43,899 bases of DNA from a bacterium 1xD42-67 (GCA_003612335.1 RAYO01000003.1:1-43899); one strand, 5' to 3'. Counted from the first letter of the stretch, positions 1-9,190 are shown. Notes: generated from the letters alone by a model not told the origin. Numbers and translations are program-made.

Positions 1-102
1 ATGTTAGATCTTCAAGGTCTACCACTTGCGTACGGAGGACAGCGGGACGGCCGAAAAACAGCCTCTCTCATGGCTGAAAAAATTACAAGGAGGAAGATCC
101 GA

Positions 103-3100
103 ATGAGAAACCTGAAGCGGGCTCTCAGCCTGACCCTGGCCTCTGTCATGCTCCTGGGCATGATGGTGATCGGGACCAGCGCCGCGAGCTACCCCGACGT
201 TGACAAGGACAACAACGTCGAGGCGATCGAAGTCCTGCAGGCCGTTGGCGTGATGCAGGGCGACGACAAAGGCAACTTCGACCCCGATCGTTCCGTCTCC
301 CGCAACGAGATGGCGATCGTCATGGCCAAGCTGCTGAACCTGGACTATAACTACTACAGCGAGAGCTGCCCCTTCTGGGACGTGCCCGACTACGCCAAGC
401 CCTACGTGGGCGCGTGCTACGCCAACGGCATCGTGTCCGGCTACAACGCCACCACCTACGGCGGCGCTGACACCGTGACCGCCGTGCAGGCCGCCAGCAT
501 GATGATGCGTGCTCTGGGCTACTTCCAGTACGAGAGCGATTACAAGGACGGCTTTGTGATCGCCACTGTGAAGCAGGCTTCCAAGATCGGCCTGTTCAAG
601 GACATCAACGCCAACCAGGACTCCCCCCTGACCCGCGACCAGGTGGCTCAGCTGGCGCTGAACACCCTGAAGACCGGCATGGTGGAGGCGCAGAAGAACA
701 ACGCTGACATCACCATCGGCTCCGGCGACACCGCTGTGACCATCAACGGCGCGGTGACCTATGTGTACGTCACCAGCGGCGACACCAAGTTCAACAGTGC
801 CATCGACAACATCGGCGCCACTTCTCTGGGCCAGTTCAATGACGGCCTGATCGTGGAGCTGGGCGAGAAGCTGTACAACGGCGATCTGAAGCTGGTCAAG
901 AACGACACTGACGACTTCGGCCGTCCCTCCCAGACCTGGACCTACAAGAACGACAAGGTGGGCACCTACGCCAACAAGGGCGAGCTGATCGCCTCTTATG
1001 ACAAGAAGGTCTCCAAGGGCGACCTCTACAGCCTGCTGAGCAGCGCTGTCCGCTCTGACCTGGAGAACACTGCCGAAGGCAGCGCTAAGCTGACTGTCAC
1101 CGTGAATGGCGGCTACACTAACGGCAAGGCGGCCGGCAACACCAACGCCGATGCCTCTTCTTGGTATGTCCGCAACAGCAGCGAGGCCATCTACACCCCC
1201 GTCGCTGACTCCACCCGCCGCGGCACCCTGACCGAGGTCTATCTGGACAAGGACAACAACGTCGACATCGCCATCATCGACACCTTCGTCTATCAGGCCA
1301 CCAGCGACTACAGCTCCAGCCGTGACGACGTGCGGATGGCTCCCGCCGGCGACACTGTTCTGGCTCTCAAGGGCGGCGAGCTGACCCTGAAGGGCGAGGA
1401 CTTCAACATCCAGGACGTCAAGACCGACGACTACCTGCTGATCACCGCCGCCAGCGCCACCGGCTCCGCCTATGAGGTGCAGAGCGTGCAGGTGGCTGAG
1501 AAGGTCACCGGCGAGGTCACCGGCTACACCGCCAACGACTCCGTCACCATCGACGGCACCACCTACAACTACTCCGCCACCGCTCTGAAGAGCGCCGGCG
1601 GCGTGCGCACCACCGCCTACACTGTGGGCCAGGACGCCGTGGTGGTCCTGGACAACTACGGCAACATCATCGCTGTGGACGAGGCCGTGTCCTCCAACAG
1701 CTTCGTGTTCATCAAGGACTTCGGCAGCACCAGCGGCCTGACCACCAAGGTCCTGGCTGACGCCTACTTCACCGATGGCACCAACGAGGAGATCACCATC
1801 GACCGCGTCGATAACGAGAAGAGCGCCTCCGTCCTCCTGGCCAACAATGTGAACGGCAAGAAGGCCATCAACAAGTGGTACACCTACAGCGTGAACAGCG
1901 ACGGCAAGTACGTCCTGTACACCCCCAGCAACCGCACCAACGCGAATCAGCCGTACACTGCCAGCGGCGATACTAAGATCGTCATCAACGGCAAGGTGGA
2001 CTTCCTGGCCGCTCCCGGCACCGCTATCGCCAACGACAAGACCATCATGCTGGTGAAGGACAATGAGGGCGACATGAACGTCTACACCGGCACCGCCAAC
2101 ATCCCTGACGTCAACCTGCCCGATACTAAGACCGCCACTGTGTACTACCTGAACGGCTCCAAGGGCTACGCTGAGTATGCTTTCGTGGACCTGGAGGGCA
2201 CCAACGCTTCCGTGGTGGGCGGCGGCGACGAGACCAGCTTCCTGTATGTCCTGCGGTTCAAGGGCACCACCTACGGGGCCAATGCTACCCAGTACTTCAC
2301 CTACTCCACCCTGGATCCCGAGTCCGGTGAGGAAGTGGTCCGCACCTTCGAGAGCAAGCTCTTCCGCGATGATGTCGGTGACGGGACTGCTCATCCCTAC
2401 TCCCTGCAGTATAAGCCCAGCACCAACAAGGACGACCGCATCACCAGCCTGCCCGACGTTCCCGACGAGGCCAGCGGCAAGTACTTCAACAAGGCCATCA
2501 GCGGCCAGGCTGTCAAGTATGACGGCGGCGCTCTGACCATCGGCAGCAACAAGTTCGTGGTGGCCAAGGACAGCAAGATCACCCTGGTCATCAAGAACCA
2601 CGCCTCTACCACCAGCCTCCTGTCCGATCCCAAGATGGACCACGAGGTCTACTTCAACACCCAGGGCGTGACCGTTGACAGCACCCTGAAGGATCTGCTG
2701 ATGACCGGTACCATCACCGGCGCCACCAAGTCCTCCAGCAGCACCGTCATCGACACTCTGTACATCACCGTGAACAGCGTGTCCGCTGATATGGGCGGCG
2801 CTACCCCCGGCGCTTACAGCGACATGAGCATTACCGTTGGTGATGCTGCCGCCGACGCTACCGCGACCACTGCCGCCAACGTCCCCACTGGCTACACCCT
2901 GACCGCTTCCTCCAGCGACACTGCTAAGGCTACCGCCGCTGTGGACGGCACCACCGTGAAGGTCACCCCCGTGGCTGAGGGCACTGCTACCATCACCGTT
3001 ACCCTGACCAAGACCGCTACCGGCGATACCGTGACCACCACCTTCGACGTGACCGTGAGTGCGGCTAAGACCGCAGATGAGCTGGCTGTTGAGGCTGCTG

Positions 3101-3786
3101 TCGCCGCCCTTGAGGCAAAGACCGGCAATGATGTCACTTTGGCCGCTCAGGACACCGCCTATGCTGACCTCGACGCTCAGGATGCCGCCGCGAAGAGACA
3201 GGTCGGTGTACTCGTTGGTGCGTTGACTGACGCCGGCGCTGGCGTGGCGGTCGATACCAGCAAGGCCAGTGATGGGTTCACTGCTGGCTACAAGTTCGCT
3301 GCTACCGCTGACGGCGCTAAGGCAGTTGTCAACGGTGTGGACACTGGCGATGCGGACGCCGCCGCTGGTACTGACGGTATCAGTATCGTGACTGTCGCTC
3401 TGAAGAAGGGCGATGCCACTGGTGAGGCTACCATCACCTTCACTGCTAAGGCTCGGGCGTTCAAGGACAATAACACTAAAAATGCCTCTGCTGTTAGCAA
3501 GCTCCAAGCTGTGACTACTCTTGTCGATGGTGTGACTCCTACACCTCCTACCAAGACCTCTGATGAAGCGGCGGATAAAACTTCTGCTATCAACGCTGTG
3601 AAGACTGCTGTTGAGGCAGACGGTGGATATTCCGGACTTGATACCGACGCTAAAGCAGGAATTAAGTATGCCATCAAGGAGACGGATTCTGACTGGGCGA
3701 ACGGCACTCTTGTGGTGACTGTTACCGTTACCTGGAAGAACACCGGGCTCACTGAAACCACTGACGTTTCCCTGACCCTCAGCTGA
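103..3786 (+). CDS. S-layer homology (SLH) domain surface protein
   Basis: Large exported protein (1227 aa) probably held on the cell wall by N-terminal SLH repeats. The ATG at 103 follows AAGGAGGA at 87-94 and begins a clear signal peptide (basic MRNLKR, hydrophobic core, cleavage near residue 27). The reading frame is open further upstream to base 1, but that stretch lacks signal character. Three SLH-like repeats follow (about residues 29-80, 88-140 and 145-195), then a long Asp/Asn/Thr/Gly-rich beta-type region. A Big_2-like immunoglobulin domain lies near 905-988, ending in VTVSAA, followed by Ala-rich modules. The last ~700 bases use more A/T-ending codons than the rest. It is a close paralogue of the inverted SLH gene at the right edge; the SLH part is near identical and the distal part diverged. 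Surface location is well supported; ligand and exact role are unknown. Confidence 0.88.
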   Translation: MRNLKRALSLTLASVMLLGMMVIGTSAASYPDVDKDNNVEAIEVLQAVGVMQGDDKGNFDPDRSVSRNEMAIVMAKLLNLDYNYYSESCPFWDVPDYAKPYVGACYANGIVSGYNATTYGGADTVTAVQAASMMMRALGYFQYESDYKDGFVIATVKQASKIGLFKDINANQDSPLTRDQVAQLALNTLKTGMVEAQKNNADITIGSGDTAVTINGAVTYVYVTSGDTKFNSAIDNIGATSLGQFNDGLIVELGEKLYNGDLKLVKNDTDDFGRPSQTWTYKNDKVGTYANKGELIASYDKKVSKGDLYSLLSSAVRSDLENTAEGSAKLTVTVNGGYTNGKAAGNTNADASSWYVRNSSEAIYTPVADSTRRGTLTEVYLDKDNNVDIAIIDTFVYQATSDYSSSRDDVRMAPAGDTVLALKGGELTLKGEDFNIQDVKTDDYLLITAASATGSAYEVQSVQVAEKVTGEVTGYTANDSVTIDGTTYNYSATALKSAGGVRTTAYTVGQDAVVVLDNYGNIIAVDEAVSSNSFVFIKDFGSTSGLTTKVLADAYFTDGTNEEITIDRVDNEKSASVLLANNVNGKKAINKWYTYSVNSDGKYVLYTPSNRTNANQPYTASGDTKIVINGKVDFLAAPGTAIANDKTIMLVKDNEGDMNVYTGTANIPDVNLPDTKTATVYYLNGSKGYAEYAFVDLEGTNASVVGGGDETSFLYVLRFKGTTYGANATQYFTYSTLDPESGEEVVRTFESKLFRDDVGDGTAHPYSLQYKPSTNKDDRITSLPDVPDEASGKYFNKAISGQAVKYDGGALTIGSNKFVVAKDSKITLVIKNHASTTSLLSDPKMDHEVYFNTQGVTVDSTLKDLLMTGTITGATKSSSSTVIDTLYITVNSVSADMGGATPGAYSDMSITVGDAAADATATTAANVPTGYTLTASSSDTAKATAAVDGTTVKVTPVAEGTATITVTLTKTATGDTVTTTFDVTVSAAKTADELAVEAAVAALEAKTGNDVTLAAQDTAYADLDAQDAAAKRQVGVLVGALTDAGAGVAVDTSKASDGFTAGYKFAATADGAKAVVNGVDTGDADAAAGTDGISIVTVALKKGDATGEATITFTAKARAFKDNNTKNASAVSKLQAVTTLVDGVTPTPPTKTSDEAADKTSAINAVKTAVEADGGYSGLDTDAKAGIKYAIKETDSDWANGTLVVTVTVTWKNTGLTETTDVSLTLS
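366..494. repeat. 129-bp exact inverted repeat in SLH genes (left arm)
   Basis: Identical, in inverted orientation, to 43625-43753 within the right SLH gene; it lies in the second SLH repeat. Flanking sequence is similar but not identical. With the 68-bp (4461-4528 / 39327-39394) and 57-bp (4607-4663 / 39194-39250) matches it forms a ~43-kb inverted pair. Confidence 0.92.
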
Positions 3787-3794
3787 GAAAACAA

Positions 3795-3825
3795 CCCCCG
3801 GACCGCAAGGTCCGGGGGTCCTTTT
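3795..3825 (+). terminator. Rho-independent terminator of the left SLH gene
   Basis: A 10-bp perfect stem (CCCCCGGACC / GGTCCGGGGG) with a GCAA tetraloop begins 8 bases after the SLH stop codon and is followed by CTTTT. Confidence 0.85.
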
Positions 3826-3826
3826 G

Positions 3827-3951
3827 CCCTCTCCGTCACAGCTTCGCCGTGCCACCTCCCCCAAAGGGGGAGGCAAGGGCGGCTGCGGAGAGGTCTGCAT
3901 CTTGGCTCCCCCTTTGGGGGAGCTGGCTGGCCGCAGGCCAGACTGAGAGGG
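3827..3951. repeat. Inverted pair of short palindromic intergenic repeats
   Basis: Two copies of a ~50-bp element lie head to head. The first runs from CCCTCTCCGTCAC through a CCTCCCCC-AAA-GGGGGAGG hairpin; the second is its inverted relative, running from CTTGGCTCCCCC through a hairpin to CTGAGAGGG. The reverse complement of the second matches the first over most of its length. This style of repeat (CCCTCTCAGTC plus a CTCCCCC/GGGGGAG hairpin) is familiar from intergenic regions of Oscillospiraceae genomes. It fills the gap between two converging genes and is probably a non-coding REP/MITE-like element. Confidence 0.7.
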
Positions 3952-3979
3952 CCCTGCCCACAGGCGGGCCGGGAGGCCC

Positions 3980-4552
3980 TCATCTCATGCCGTAGACGGT
4001 GGCGGTGGCGCGCAGGAGGGTCTGAGTGCTCAGGGGAACGAGGCGGAACCCTTTGGCGGTCTGGAGGCTGGTGCCGAAGGTGAAGACGGTGCTGTTGTTG
4101 GAGAGCAGGACCCCCATGAAGGGCAGGTCGCTGCGGCACATGGGGAACTGGACGAAGACGAAATCCTTGCTGTCCGAGATCGGCTCGCTGTCGCGGATCC
4201 CGCCCCAGGAGAACAGGCGGCAGGTGCCCGAGGCCGAGTCCGTCTCGGCACGGATGACAGTGACCACGATCCTCCACCGGGCCCAGTCCACATCCTCGAG
4301 GGATATGGCGGCGCCGGTCTTGCTCTGGGGGTAGGACACGGTCTTGATCGTGTGCAGAGCGGCTTTGTCCTCCAGAGCGGCTGTCCTTTGGAGCAGAGCG
4401 TCCAGGGCCGTTTGGGAGGCTCTGGTGTCCGCTTTGGCGTCCACGGCCTTGATCGCGGCATCGATCTTGGCGTTGTCGGCGTTGAAGTCGATGCGCTGGA
4501 CCTTGTCCCCCGCCGCCCACTGGTTCAGTTGGTAATACTTGGTCTTGTCCAT
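3980..4552 (-). CDS. Phage-tail-like small protein (left paralogue)
   Basis: Unknown 190-aa protein. The ATG at 4552 is preceded by AAGGAGGGATCACC, and the frame's longer upstream extension would read through the conserved leader, so it was rejected. The N-terminus (YYQLNQWAAGDKVQRIDFN, then DNAKIDAA) resembles N-terminal modules of phage tail/fibre proteins and is nearly identical to that of the 204-aa protein at 39303. A predicted coiled coil follows (about residues 33-65), then a variable beta-rich C-terminal region with no motif I recognise. No signal peptide or membrane segment is visible. The pattern of conserved N-terminus, coil and variable C-terminus is typical of adaptor or receptor-binding proteins, but there is no other phage gene nearby, so function is open. 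It converges on the SLH gene. Confidence 0.75.
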   Translation of the reverse strand: MDKTKYYQLNQWAAGDKVQRIDFNADNAKIDAAIKAVDAKADTRASQTALDALLQRTAALEDKAALHTIKTVSYPQSKTGAAISLEDVDWARWRIVVTVIRAETDSASGTCRLFSWGGIRDSEPISDSKDFVFVQFPMCRSDLPFMGVLLSNNSTVFTFGTSLQTAKGFRLVPLSTQTLLRATATVYGMR

Positions 4553-4606
4553 GGTGATCCCTCCTTGTTTTGTCGAGGGGATGTGCCCTCTACTACCGGC
4601 GGGCAG

Positions 4607-4663
4607 GAGGGGAAAGGGGGACGTTCCCATACATTTAATGGGAATGGGGGCGCACTGCGCCCA
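4607..4663 (-). repeat. 57-bp duplicated leader (left copy)
   Basis: Exact inverted copy of 39194-39250, lying upstream of the left tail-like gene. Read on the minus strand it starts with the 15-bp palindrome GGGCGCAGTGCGCCC, then a dyad of TTCCCAT and ATGGGAA separated by 7 bases, then a pyrimidine-rich tract. The match ends sharply at 4663 and continues imperfectly toward the gene. Confidence 0.9.
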
Positions 4664-4674
4664 TTTTGTTTCTC

Positions 4675-4703
4675 TTGCATTTCAGGCGGATCTGGGATAT
4701 GAT
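4675..4703 (+). promoter_or_regulatory. Likely sigma-A promoter of nadE
   Basis: TTGCAT (4675-4680) and TATGAT (4698-4703) with 17-bp spacing, about 35 bases before the chosen nadE start. It lies immediately beyond the duplicated leader of the divergent tail-like gene. Confidence 0.65.
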
Positions 4704-4737
4704 GATATCTGAATCAATGACTGAAGGGGGCCCTCTT

Positions 4738-6666
4738 ATGCGGGACGGTTTTATCAAGGTGGCGGCGGGCACGCCGAAGATCAAGGCAGCGGACTGCGTC
4801 TACAACGCGGGACAGATCGTCGCTCTGATGAAGGAGGCGGCGGCGCAGGGGGTGAAGGTGCTGGCCCTGCCCGAGCTGTGCGTCACGGGCTACACCTGCG
4901 GGGATCTGTTTTTGCAGGAGACCCTCCTCCGTGGGGCGGAGGAGGCTCTGAGCCGCATCCTGGAGGAGACATCCACCCTGGACATGCTCACCGCCCTGGG
5001 CCTGCCGGTGCGCAGCAAATGGGACCACAAGATCTATAACTGCGCGGCGGTGATCTGCCGGGGGGAGATCCTGGGGCTCAGGCCCAAGGTGAATATCCCC
5101 AACTACGGTGAGTTCTACGAGGGCCGCTGGTTCGCCTCCGGAAAGGACCAGGACGTCACCCTCCATCTGTGCGGCGACGACATGGTGGACATGTGCCCCC
5201 GGGGGCTCTTCGCCTGTGAGGACATCCCAGATCTGATCGTGGGGGTGGAGATCTGCGAGGACCTGTGGGCCCCGGAGCCCCCCTCCGCCGCCCTGGCCCA
5301 GGCGGGGGCCACCCTGATCCTGAACCTCTCCGCCTCCAACGAGGCGGCGGGCAAGGCCGCCTACCGCCGCCAGCTGGTGGCAGGGCAGTCCGCCCGGCTG
5401 GTGTGCGGCTATGTCTACGCCGACGCCGGCGAGGGGGAGTCCACCACCGACCTGGTCTTTGCCGGACACGATATCATCGCGGAGAACGGGACCGTTTTGG
5501 CGGAAAAGCGGTTCGATACAGGGCTGACCATCAGCGAGATCGACCTGGGCCGGCTGACCCATGAGCGGCGGAGGATGAACACCTTCCCCCCCTATGATGA
5601 GGAGCACAAAGATCACTGGCGGTGTTCCTTCAGCCTGGGACCGGCGGACACCGTCCTCACCCGGCCCGTCCACAAGGATCCCTTCGTCCCGGCGGACACC
5701 GGAGACCGGCGGGAGCGGTGCGAGGAGATCTTCACCATCGCCGCCCTGGGGCTGAAGAAGCGGCTGGAGCACACCGGCGCTTCCTGCGCGGTGGTGGGGC
5801 TGTCCGGCGGGCTGGACTCCACCCTGGCACTGCTGATCGCCGCCCGGGCCTTCGACATGCTGGGCCGGTCCCGGAGAGAGATCCTGGCCGTCACCATGCC
5901 CTGCTTCGGCACCACCAGCCGCACCAAGTCCAACGCCCAGATCCTGGCCGAGCGGATCGGAGCCGAGTTCCGCACCGTGGACATCGGCGAGGCAGTGCGG
6001 GTCCACTTTCGGGACATCGGCCAGTCTATGGACGACCTGTCGGTCACTTTCGAGAACGGTCAGGCCCGGGAACGCACCCAGGTGCTGATGGACCTGGCCA
6101 ACCAGCGGGGGGGCATGGTCATCGGCACCGGCGACCTGTCCGAGCTGGCTCTGGGCTGGGCCACCTACAACGGCGACCACATGTCCATGTACGGAGTGAA
6201 CGGCTCTATCCCCAAGACCCTGGTCCGCCACCTGACGGACTACGCCGCCGGCGAGGCGGAGAGGCGCGACCCAGAGCTGGCCGCCGTCCTCCGGGACATC
6301 TTGGACACTCCCGTCTCCCCGGAGCTCCTCCCCCCAAAGGAGGGGGAGATCGCCCAGAGGACCGAGGACCTGGTGGGGCCCTATGAGCTCCACGACTTCT
6401 TCCTCTACTACGCCATCCGCTGGGGCTTCTCCCCCCGGAAGGTGTTCCGTCTGGCCCTGTACGCTCTGGAGGAGGACCACGACCGGGAGACCATCTTGAA
6501 GTGGCTGAAGAACTTCTACCGCCGCTTCTTCACACAGCAGTTCAAGCGCTCCTGCCTGCCCGACGGGCCCAAGGTGGGCTCCCTGGCGCTCTCCCCCCGT
6601 GGGGACTGGAGGATGCCGTCGGATGCGGCATATGCCCTGTGGATGCAGGAGCTGGAGGAGCTGTGA
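4738..6666 (+). CDS. nadE: Glutamine-dependent NAD+ synthetase
   Basis: Final step of NAD biosynthesis: amidates deamido-NAD using ammonia released from glutamine, with ATP. The 642-aa length fits the two-domain form. The N-terminal nitrilase-type glutaminase domain (about residues 5-290) shows the triad Glu46 (in [10 protein letters not shown]), Lys117 (in [15 protein letters not shown]) and Cys173 (in GVEICEDLW). The C-terminal synthetase domain carries the PP-loop [10 protein letters not shown] at 356-365 and [12 protein letters not shown] further on. The start at 4738 follows GAAGGGGG; an in-frame extension to 4666 would overlap the promoter. It appears monocistronic, with a hairpin behind it. 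Cytosolic. Confidence 0.95.
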   Translation: MRDGFIKVAAGTPKIKAADCVYNAGQIVALMKEAAAQGVKVLALPELCVTGYTCGDLFLQETLLRGAEEALSRILEETSTLDMLTALGLPVRSKWDHKIYNCAAVICRGEILGLRPKVNIPNYGEFYEGRWFASGKDQDVTLHLCGDDMVDMCPRGLFACEDIPDLIVGVEICEDLWAPEPPSAALAQAGATLILNLSASNEAAGKAAYRRQLVAGQSARLVCGYVYADAGEGESTTDLVFAGHDIIAENGTVLAEKRFDTGLTISEIDLGRLTHERRRMNTFPPYDEEHKDHWRCSFSLGPADTVLTRPVHKDPFVPADTGDRRERCEEIFTIAALGLKKRLEHTGASCAVVGLSGGLDSTLALLIAARAFDMLGRSRREILAVTMPCFGTTSRTKSNAQILAERIGAEFRTVDIGEAVRVHFRDIGQSMDDLSVTFENGQARERTQVLMDLANQRGGMVIGTGDLSELALGWATYNGDHMSMYGVNGSIPKTLVRHLTDYAAGEAERRDPELAAVLRDILDTPVSPELLPPKEGEIAQRTEDLVGPYELHDFFLYYAIRWGFSPRKVFRLALYALEEDHDRETILKWLKNFYRRFFTQQFKRSCLPDGPKVGSLALSPRGDWRMPSDAAYALWMQELEEL

Positions 6667-6704
6667 CAGAGCCGGACCGGCGGCGGAGATCCGATCCCGG
6701 TATC

Positions 6705-6735
6705 ATGGCCCGCCCTGGATATCAGGACGGGCCAT
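6705..6735 (+). terminator. Hairpin after nadE, possible terminator
   Basis: A 13-bp stem (ATGGCCCGCCCTG paired with CAGGACGGGCCAT, one G-U pair) with a 5-base loop, 38 bases after the nadE stop. The following sequence ATCTT is only weakly T-rich, so efficiency is uncertain. Confidence 0.5.
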
Positions 6736-6787
6736 ATCTTGCACTCCGTGATATGATCTTTAAAATGATATTTAGTCATTTTTCATA

Positions 6788-6816
6788 TTGATAAAAACCG
6801 GCGGAAAGGGTATACT
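6788..6816 (+). promoter_or_regulatory. Promoter of the haemolysin III-family gene
   Basis: TTGATA (6788-6793), 17-bp spacer, TATACT (6811-6816), within an A/T-rich stretch. The start codon lies about 50 bases downstream. Confidence 0.75.
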
Positions 6817-6867
6817 GTATCCAGTAGAAGGATCGAAGCCTGTGCCCTCTGGAAAGGAGCGTGTCCA

Positions 6868-7590
6868 ATGCGTACCGATACTTTGACCATGTCCGCCCCG
6901 CTGACCATCCCCAAGCCCCGCCGCCGGAAGGAGGTCCGGGATCCCTACGACGGGCTGCGCCCCTGGTCCGCCATCACCCACGGCCTGGGCGCAGCGCTGG
7001 CTGCGGCGGGCACCGCGGCCCTGCTGATCTCAGCCGCCGCCCAGGGCAAATGGCTGCTCTTCGGGCTCTTTGCGGTCTACGGCCTGTCCATGGTCTGTCT
7101 GTACACCGCCAGTACCCTATATCACTGCCTCCGGGTCTCGGTCCCCGGGCGGTCCGCCCTGCGGAAATACGACCACTGCTCCATCTACCTGCTGATCGCA
7201 GGCAGCTATACCCCCCTGTGTCTCACCGTCCTGCGGGACATCGGCGGGATCCCTCTGGTCGTCGCCGTTTGGGTCCTGGCCGCTGCGGGGATCGCCCTCA
7301 CCATCGCCAAGCTGGCGATCCCCAGGTGGCTCACCAGCGGGATCTATCTGTTCATGGGCTGGCTGGCGATCTTCGCCATCGTCCCGATCTACCAGGTCCT
7401 GCCCCCCGCCGGCTTCTTTTGGCTCCTGACCGGAGGACTGCTGTATACCGTGGGCGGCGTGCTCTACGCCGTCAAGTGGCCCCTCCGTGACAGCCCACGC
7501 TTCGGCTGTCACGAGATCTTCCATGTATTCATCCTGCTGGGCAGCATCGCCCACTTCGTCATGATGTACCGGGTCGTGCTCTCGCTGTGA
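6868..7590 (+). CDS. trhA: Haemolysin III / PAQR-family membrane protein
   Basis: 240-aa integral membrane protein of the YqfA/HlyIII (PAQR-like) family, with about seven hydrophobic segments after a ~35-residue basic cytoplasmic N-terminus. Family signatures are visible: an early ITHGLGAAL His motif, STLYHCL, KYDHCSIYLLIAGSYTP in the middle and FGCHEIFHVFILLGSIAHF near the end. These His/Asp residues form the metal site in PAQR proteins. Bacterial members have been linked to membrane energetics and fluidity; haemolysis is not established for most. The ATG at 6868 follows AAAGGAG, and the gene is flanked by its own promoter and a strong terminator, so it is a single-gene unit. Confidence 0.9.
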   Translation: MRTDTLTMSAPLTIPKPRRRKEVRDPYDGLRPWSAITHGLGAALAAAGTAALLISAAAQGKWLLFGLFAVYGLSMVCLYTASTLYHCLRVSVPGRSALRKYDHCSIYLLIAGSYTPLCLTVLRDIGGIPLVVAVWVLAAAGIALTIAKLAIPRWLTSGIYLFMGWLAIFAIVPIYQVLPPAGFFWLLTGGLLYTVGGVLYAVKWPLRDSPRFGCHEIFHVFILLGSIAHFVMMYRVVLSL

Positions 7591-7597
7591 CCCCTCA

Positions 7598-7619
7598 GCC
7601 CCCGTAAGGGGGCTTTTTT
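7598..7619 (+). terminator. Terminator of the haemolysin III-family gene
   Basis: Stem GCCCCC / GGGGGC with a GTAA loop, followed by TTTTTT, 8 bases after the stop codon. Confidence 0.9.
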
Positions 7620-7708
7620 CATGGACAGACAGGGGCTACCTCCGCCCTGTGTCTGTATCAATGGCCGTTCCCATACCCAGAGACGATATTTTCCGCCAAT
7701 GTCGTGTC

Positions 7709-7737
7709 TTGACCTCCTCTCGATTTTCTTCTATTAT
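7709..7737 (+). promoter_or_regulatory. Promoter of the SUKH-like/TetR pair
   Basis: TTGACC (7709-7714), 17-bp spacer, TATTAT (7732-7737); about 85 bases before the next start codon. Confidence 0.7.
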
Positions 7738-7821
7738 AGTGTCAGAGCGGCAAAAAGCGATCAAGCCCGCTTGGAGATCCCCGCGACCAGCAACTGCGGC
7801 AAAATCGAAGGAGGAAAGACT

Positions 7822-8526
7822 ATGGCATTCAACTACGATATCCCGGTCCTGGAGCTTCTGGACATCCTGGGCTGTCCGCCCGACCCCGACTACCAGCCAG
7901 ACCCCCGGCTCCCCGCCCTGCTGAACGATTTCCTGAGCCGGGCCTATAACAGCCCTCTGTTTAAAACGGCGGACATCTGGACCAAGCATCCCGCCTGGAC
8001 CTCCTACGAGGTCCTTGAGGAGCGGATCGAGGAGGACCGGGAGTACTACGAGGAGCACCCGGAGGAGCTGGAGGAGGACGACGCCTTTGGCCCCTTCTTC
8101 AAGCTGCCCAAGGAGGAGTGGCCCACCCTGGTGGAAAACTACCAGGAGATCGGCAGCGACTACGCCGCCGGAGTGGTGGAATTTGGCATCCGGGAGGGGG
8201 ACCTGGACCAAGCGGACCCGGTCGTCTACATGCTCCACGAGGAGGACGCGCCCATCGGCTGGAAGCAGTTTGCCCCCGATTTGACCGGCTATCTGAAATA
8301 TGTCCTGTGCGCCATCCTGTGCGGCGAGAGCTACCACACCGGACAGAACGTGCTGGAGAAAGCGGGCTGGACATATACAGCGTGCGAAAAGCCGGCAGAC
8401 GCCCCCATGATACCCTGCATCTTCGATCTGGCCGTGTGCTGCGGCTATGACCCGGACACCAGGACCGTCCTGGCCATCTTGTCTGACGCCGAGTGCAAGG
8501 CGTACCAGATCGCCAAAAAGGACTGA
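7822..8526 (+). CDS. Unknown acidic protein, possibly SUKH (SMI1/KNR4)-like
   Basis: 234-aa soluble, strongly acidic protein. The ATG at 7822 has an excellent Shine-Dalgarno (GAAGGAGGAAAG); the frame's longer upstream opening was rejected because it overlaps the promoter. A Glu-rich helix occurs around residues 68-92 (EERIEEDREYYEEHPEELEE). The segment near 125-170 (DPVVYMLHEED, then FAPDLTGYLKYVLCAILCG) recalls the end of SUKH/SMI1-KNR4 domains, where a short strand is followed by a final helix. This is a low-confidence fold guess. SUKH proteins are often immunity proteins, which would relate it to the array at 30-37 kb. A TetR gene starts 7 bases after its stop, so the two are co-transcribed. 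Confidence 0.7.
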   Translation: MAFNYDIPVLELLDILGCPPDPDYQPDPRLPALLNDFLSRAYNSPLFKTADIWTKHPAWTSYEVLEERIEEDREYYEEHPEELEEDDAFGPFFKLPKEEWPTLVENYQEIGSDYAAGVVEFGIREGDLDQADPVVYMLHEEDAPIGWKQFAPDLTGYLKYVLCAILCGESYHTGQNVLEKAGWTYTACEKPADAPMIPCIFDLAVCCGYDPDTRTVLAILSDAECKAYQIAKKD

Positions 8527-8533
8527 GGCGTAC

Positions 8534-9169
8534 ATGGCAAAGAAGAGCACCCGGAACACCCGGGGAAAGATCATCGACGCGGCCTGGAAGCTGTTCTACC
8601 GCCAGGGCTACGACGACACCACCGTGGAGGAGATCATCGAGGGATCGGGCACCTCCCGGGGGTCCTTCTATCACTACTTTCCCGGAAAGGACGGTCTGCT
8701 GTCCACCCTGGCCGACGTCTTCGACCAGAAATATGAGGAGCTGATGGAGAACATCGACCCGGAGATGGACCGCTTCGATCAGCTGATGTATCTCAATCGG
8801 GAGCTCTTCGCCATGATCGAGAGCGCCATCTCCCTGGACCTGCTGGCCCGTCTCTATTCCTCCCAGCTGGTGACACGGGGGGACAAGTCCCTCCTGGACC
8901 AGGGCCGCACCTATTACAAGCTCCTGCGGCAGATCGCGCTCCAGGGACAGGCCCGGGGGGAGCTGCGGACCGACGTCACCGCCAATGAGGTGGTCCGGGC
9001 CTATGCCCTGTGCGAACGGGCCCTGATCTATGACTGGTGCCTGTCCGGCGGAGATTGGTCCCTCACCCAGTATGCTCGGACCATGATGCCCATGTTCCTG
9101 CAGGGCTTCCGGGCGGGTGCCCCCTGCCCATACCGGGGGATCCCCTGTGCGCCAGACAAAACTTTGTAG
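8534..9169 (+). CDS. TetR/AcrR-family transcriptional regulator
   Basis: 211-aa one-component repressor. The N-terminal DNA-binding domain is classic: TRGKIIDAAWKLFYRQGYDD, then TTVEEIIEGSGTSRGSFYHY with FPGKDGLL. The C-terminal ligand/dimerisation region is all-helical and not diagnostic. The start at 8534 lies 7 bases after the preceding stop, with a modest AGGACTGAGG as ribosome site, so translation is probably coupled. Likely targets are its own operon or the symporter downstream: a 20-bp dyad at 9171-9190 directly after the stop could be an operator. The ligand is unknown. Confidence 0.9.
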   Translation: MAKKSTRNTRGKIIDAAWKLFYRQGYDDTTVEEIIEGSGTSRGSFYHYFPGKDGLLSTLADVFDQKYEELMENIDPEMDRFDQLMYLNRELFAMIESAISLDLLARLYSSQLVTRGDKSLLDQGRTYYKLLRQIALQGQARGELRTDVTANEVVRAYALCERALIYDWCLSGGDWSLTQYARTMMPMFLQGFRAGAPCPYRGIPCAPDKTL

Positions 9170-9170
9170 G

Positions 9171-9190
9171 AACGTACAAAACAGTATGTT
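9171..9190. promoter_or_regulatory. Possible TetR-type operator dyad
   Basis: AACGTAC and GTATGTT form 7-bp arms (one mismatch) around a 6-base spacer, starting one base after the TetR stop codon. The size and symmetry suit a TetR dimer. It does not overlap either nearby promoter, which weakens the case. Confidence 0.35.

Noticed and set aside
19-3900. A 1293-codon open frame on the minus strand opposite the left SLH gene
   Set aside because: Shadow of the GC-rich, regular codon pattern of the plus-strand gene; translation is low-complexity Val/Gly/His-rich with no ribosome site or family.
7598-7821. Extending the 234-aa gene upstream to 7621
   Set aside because: Would include the promoter and sequence right behind a terminator; the ATG at 7822 has a strong ribosome site.
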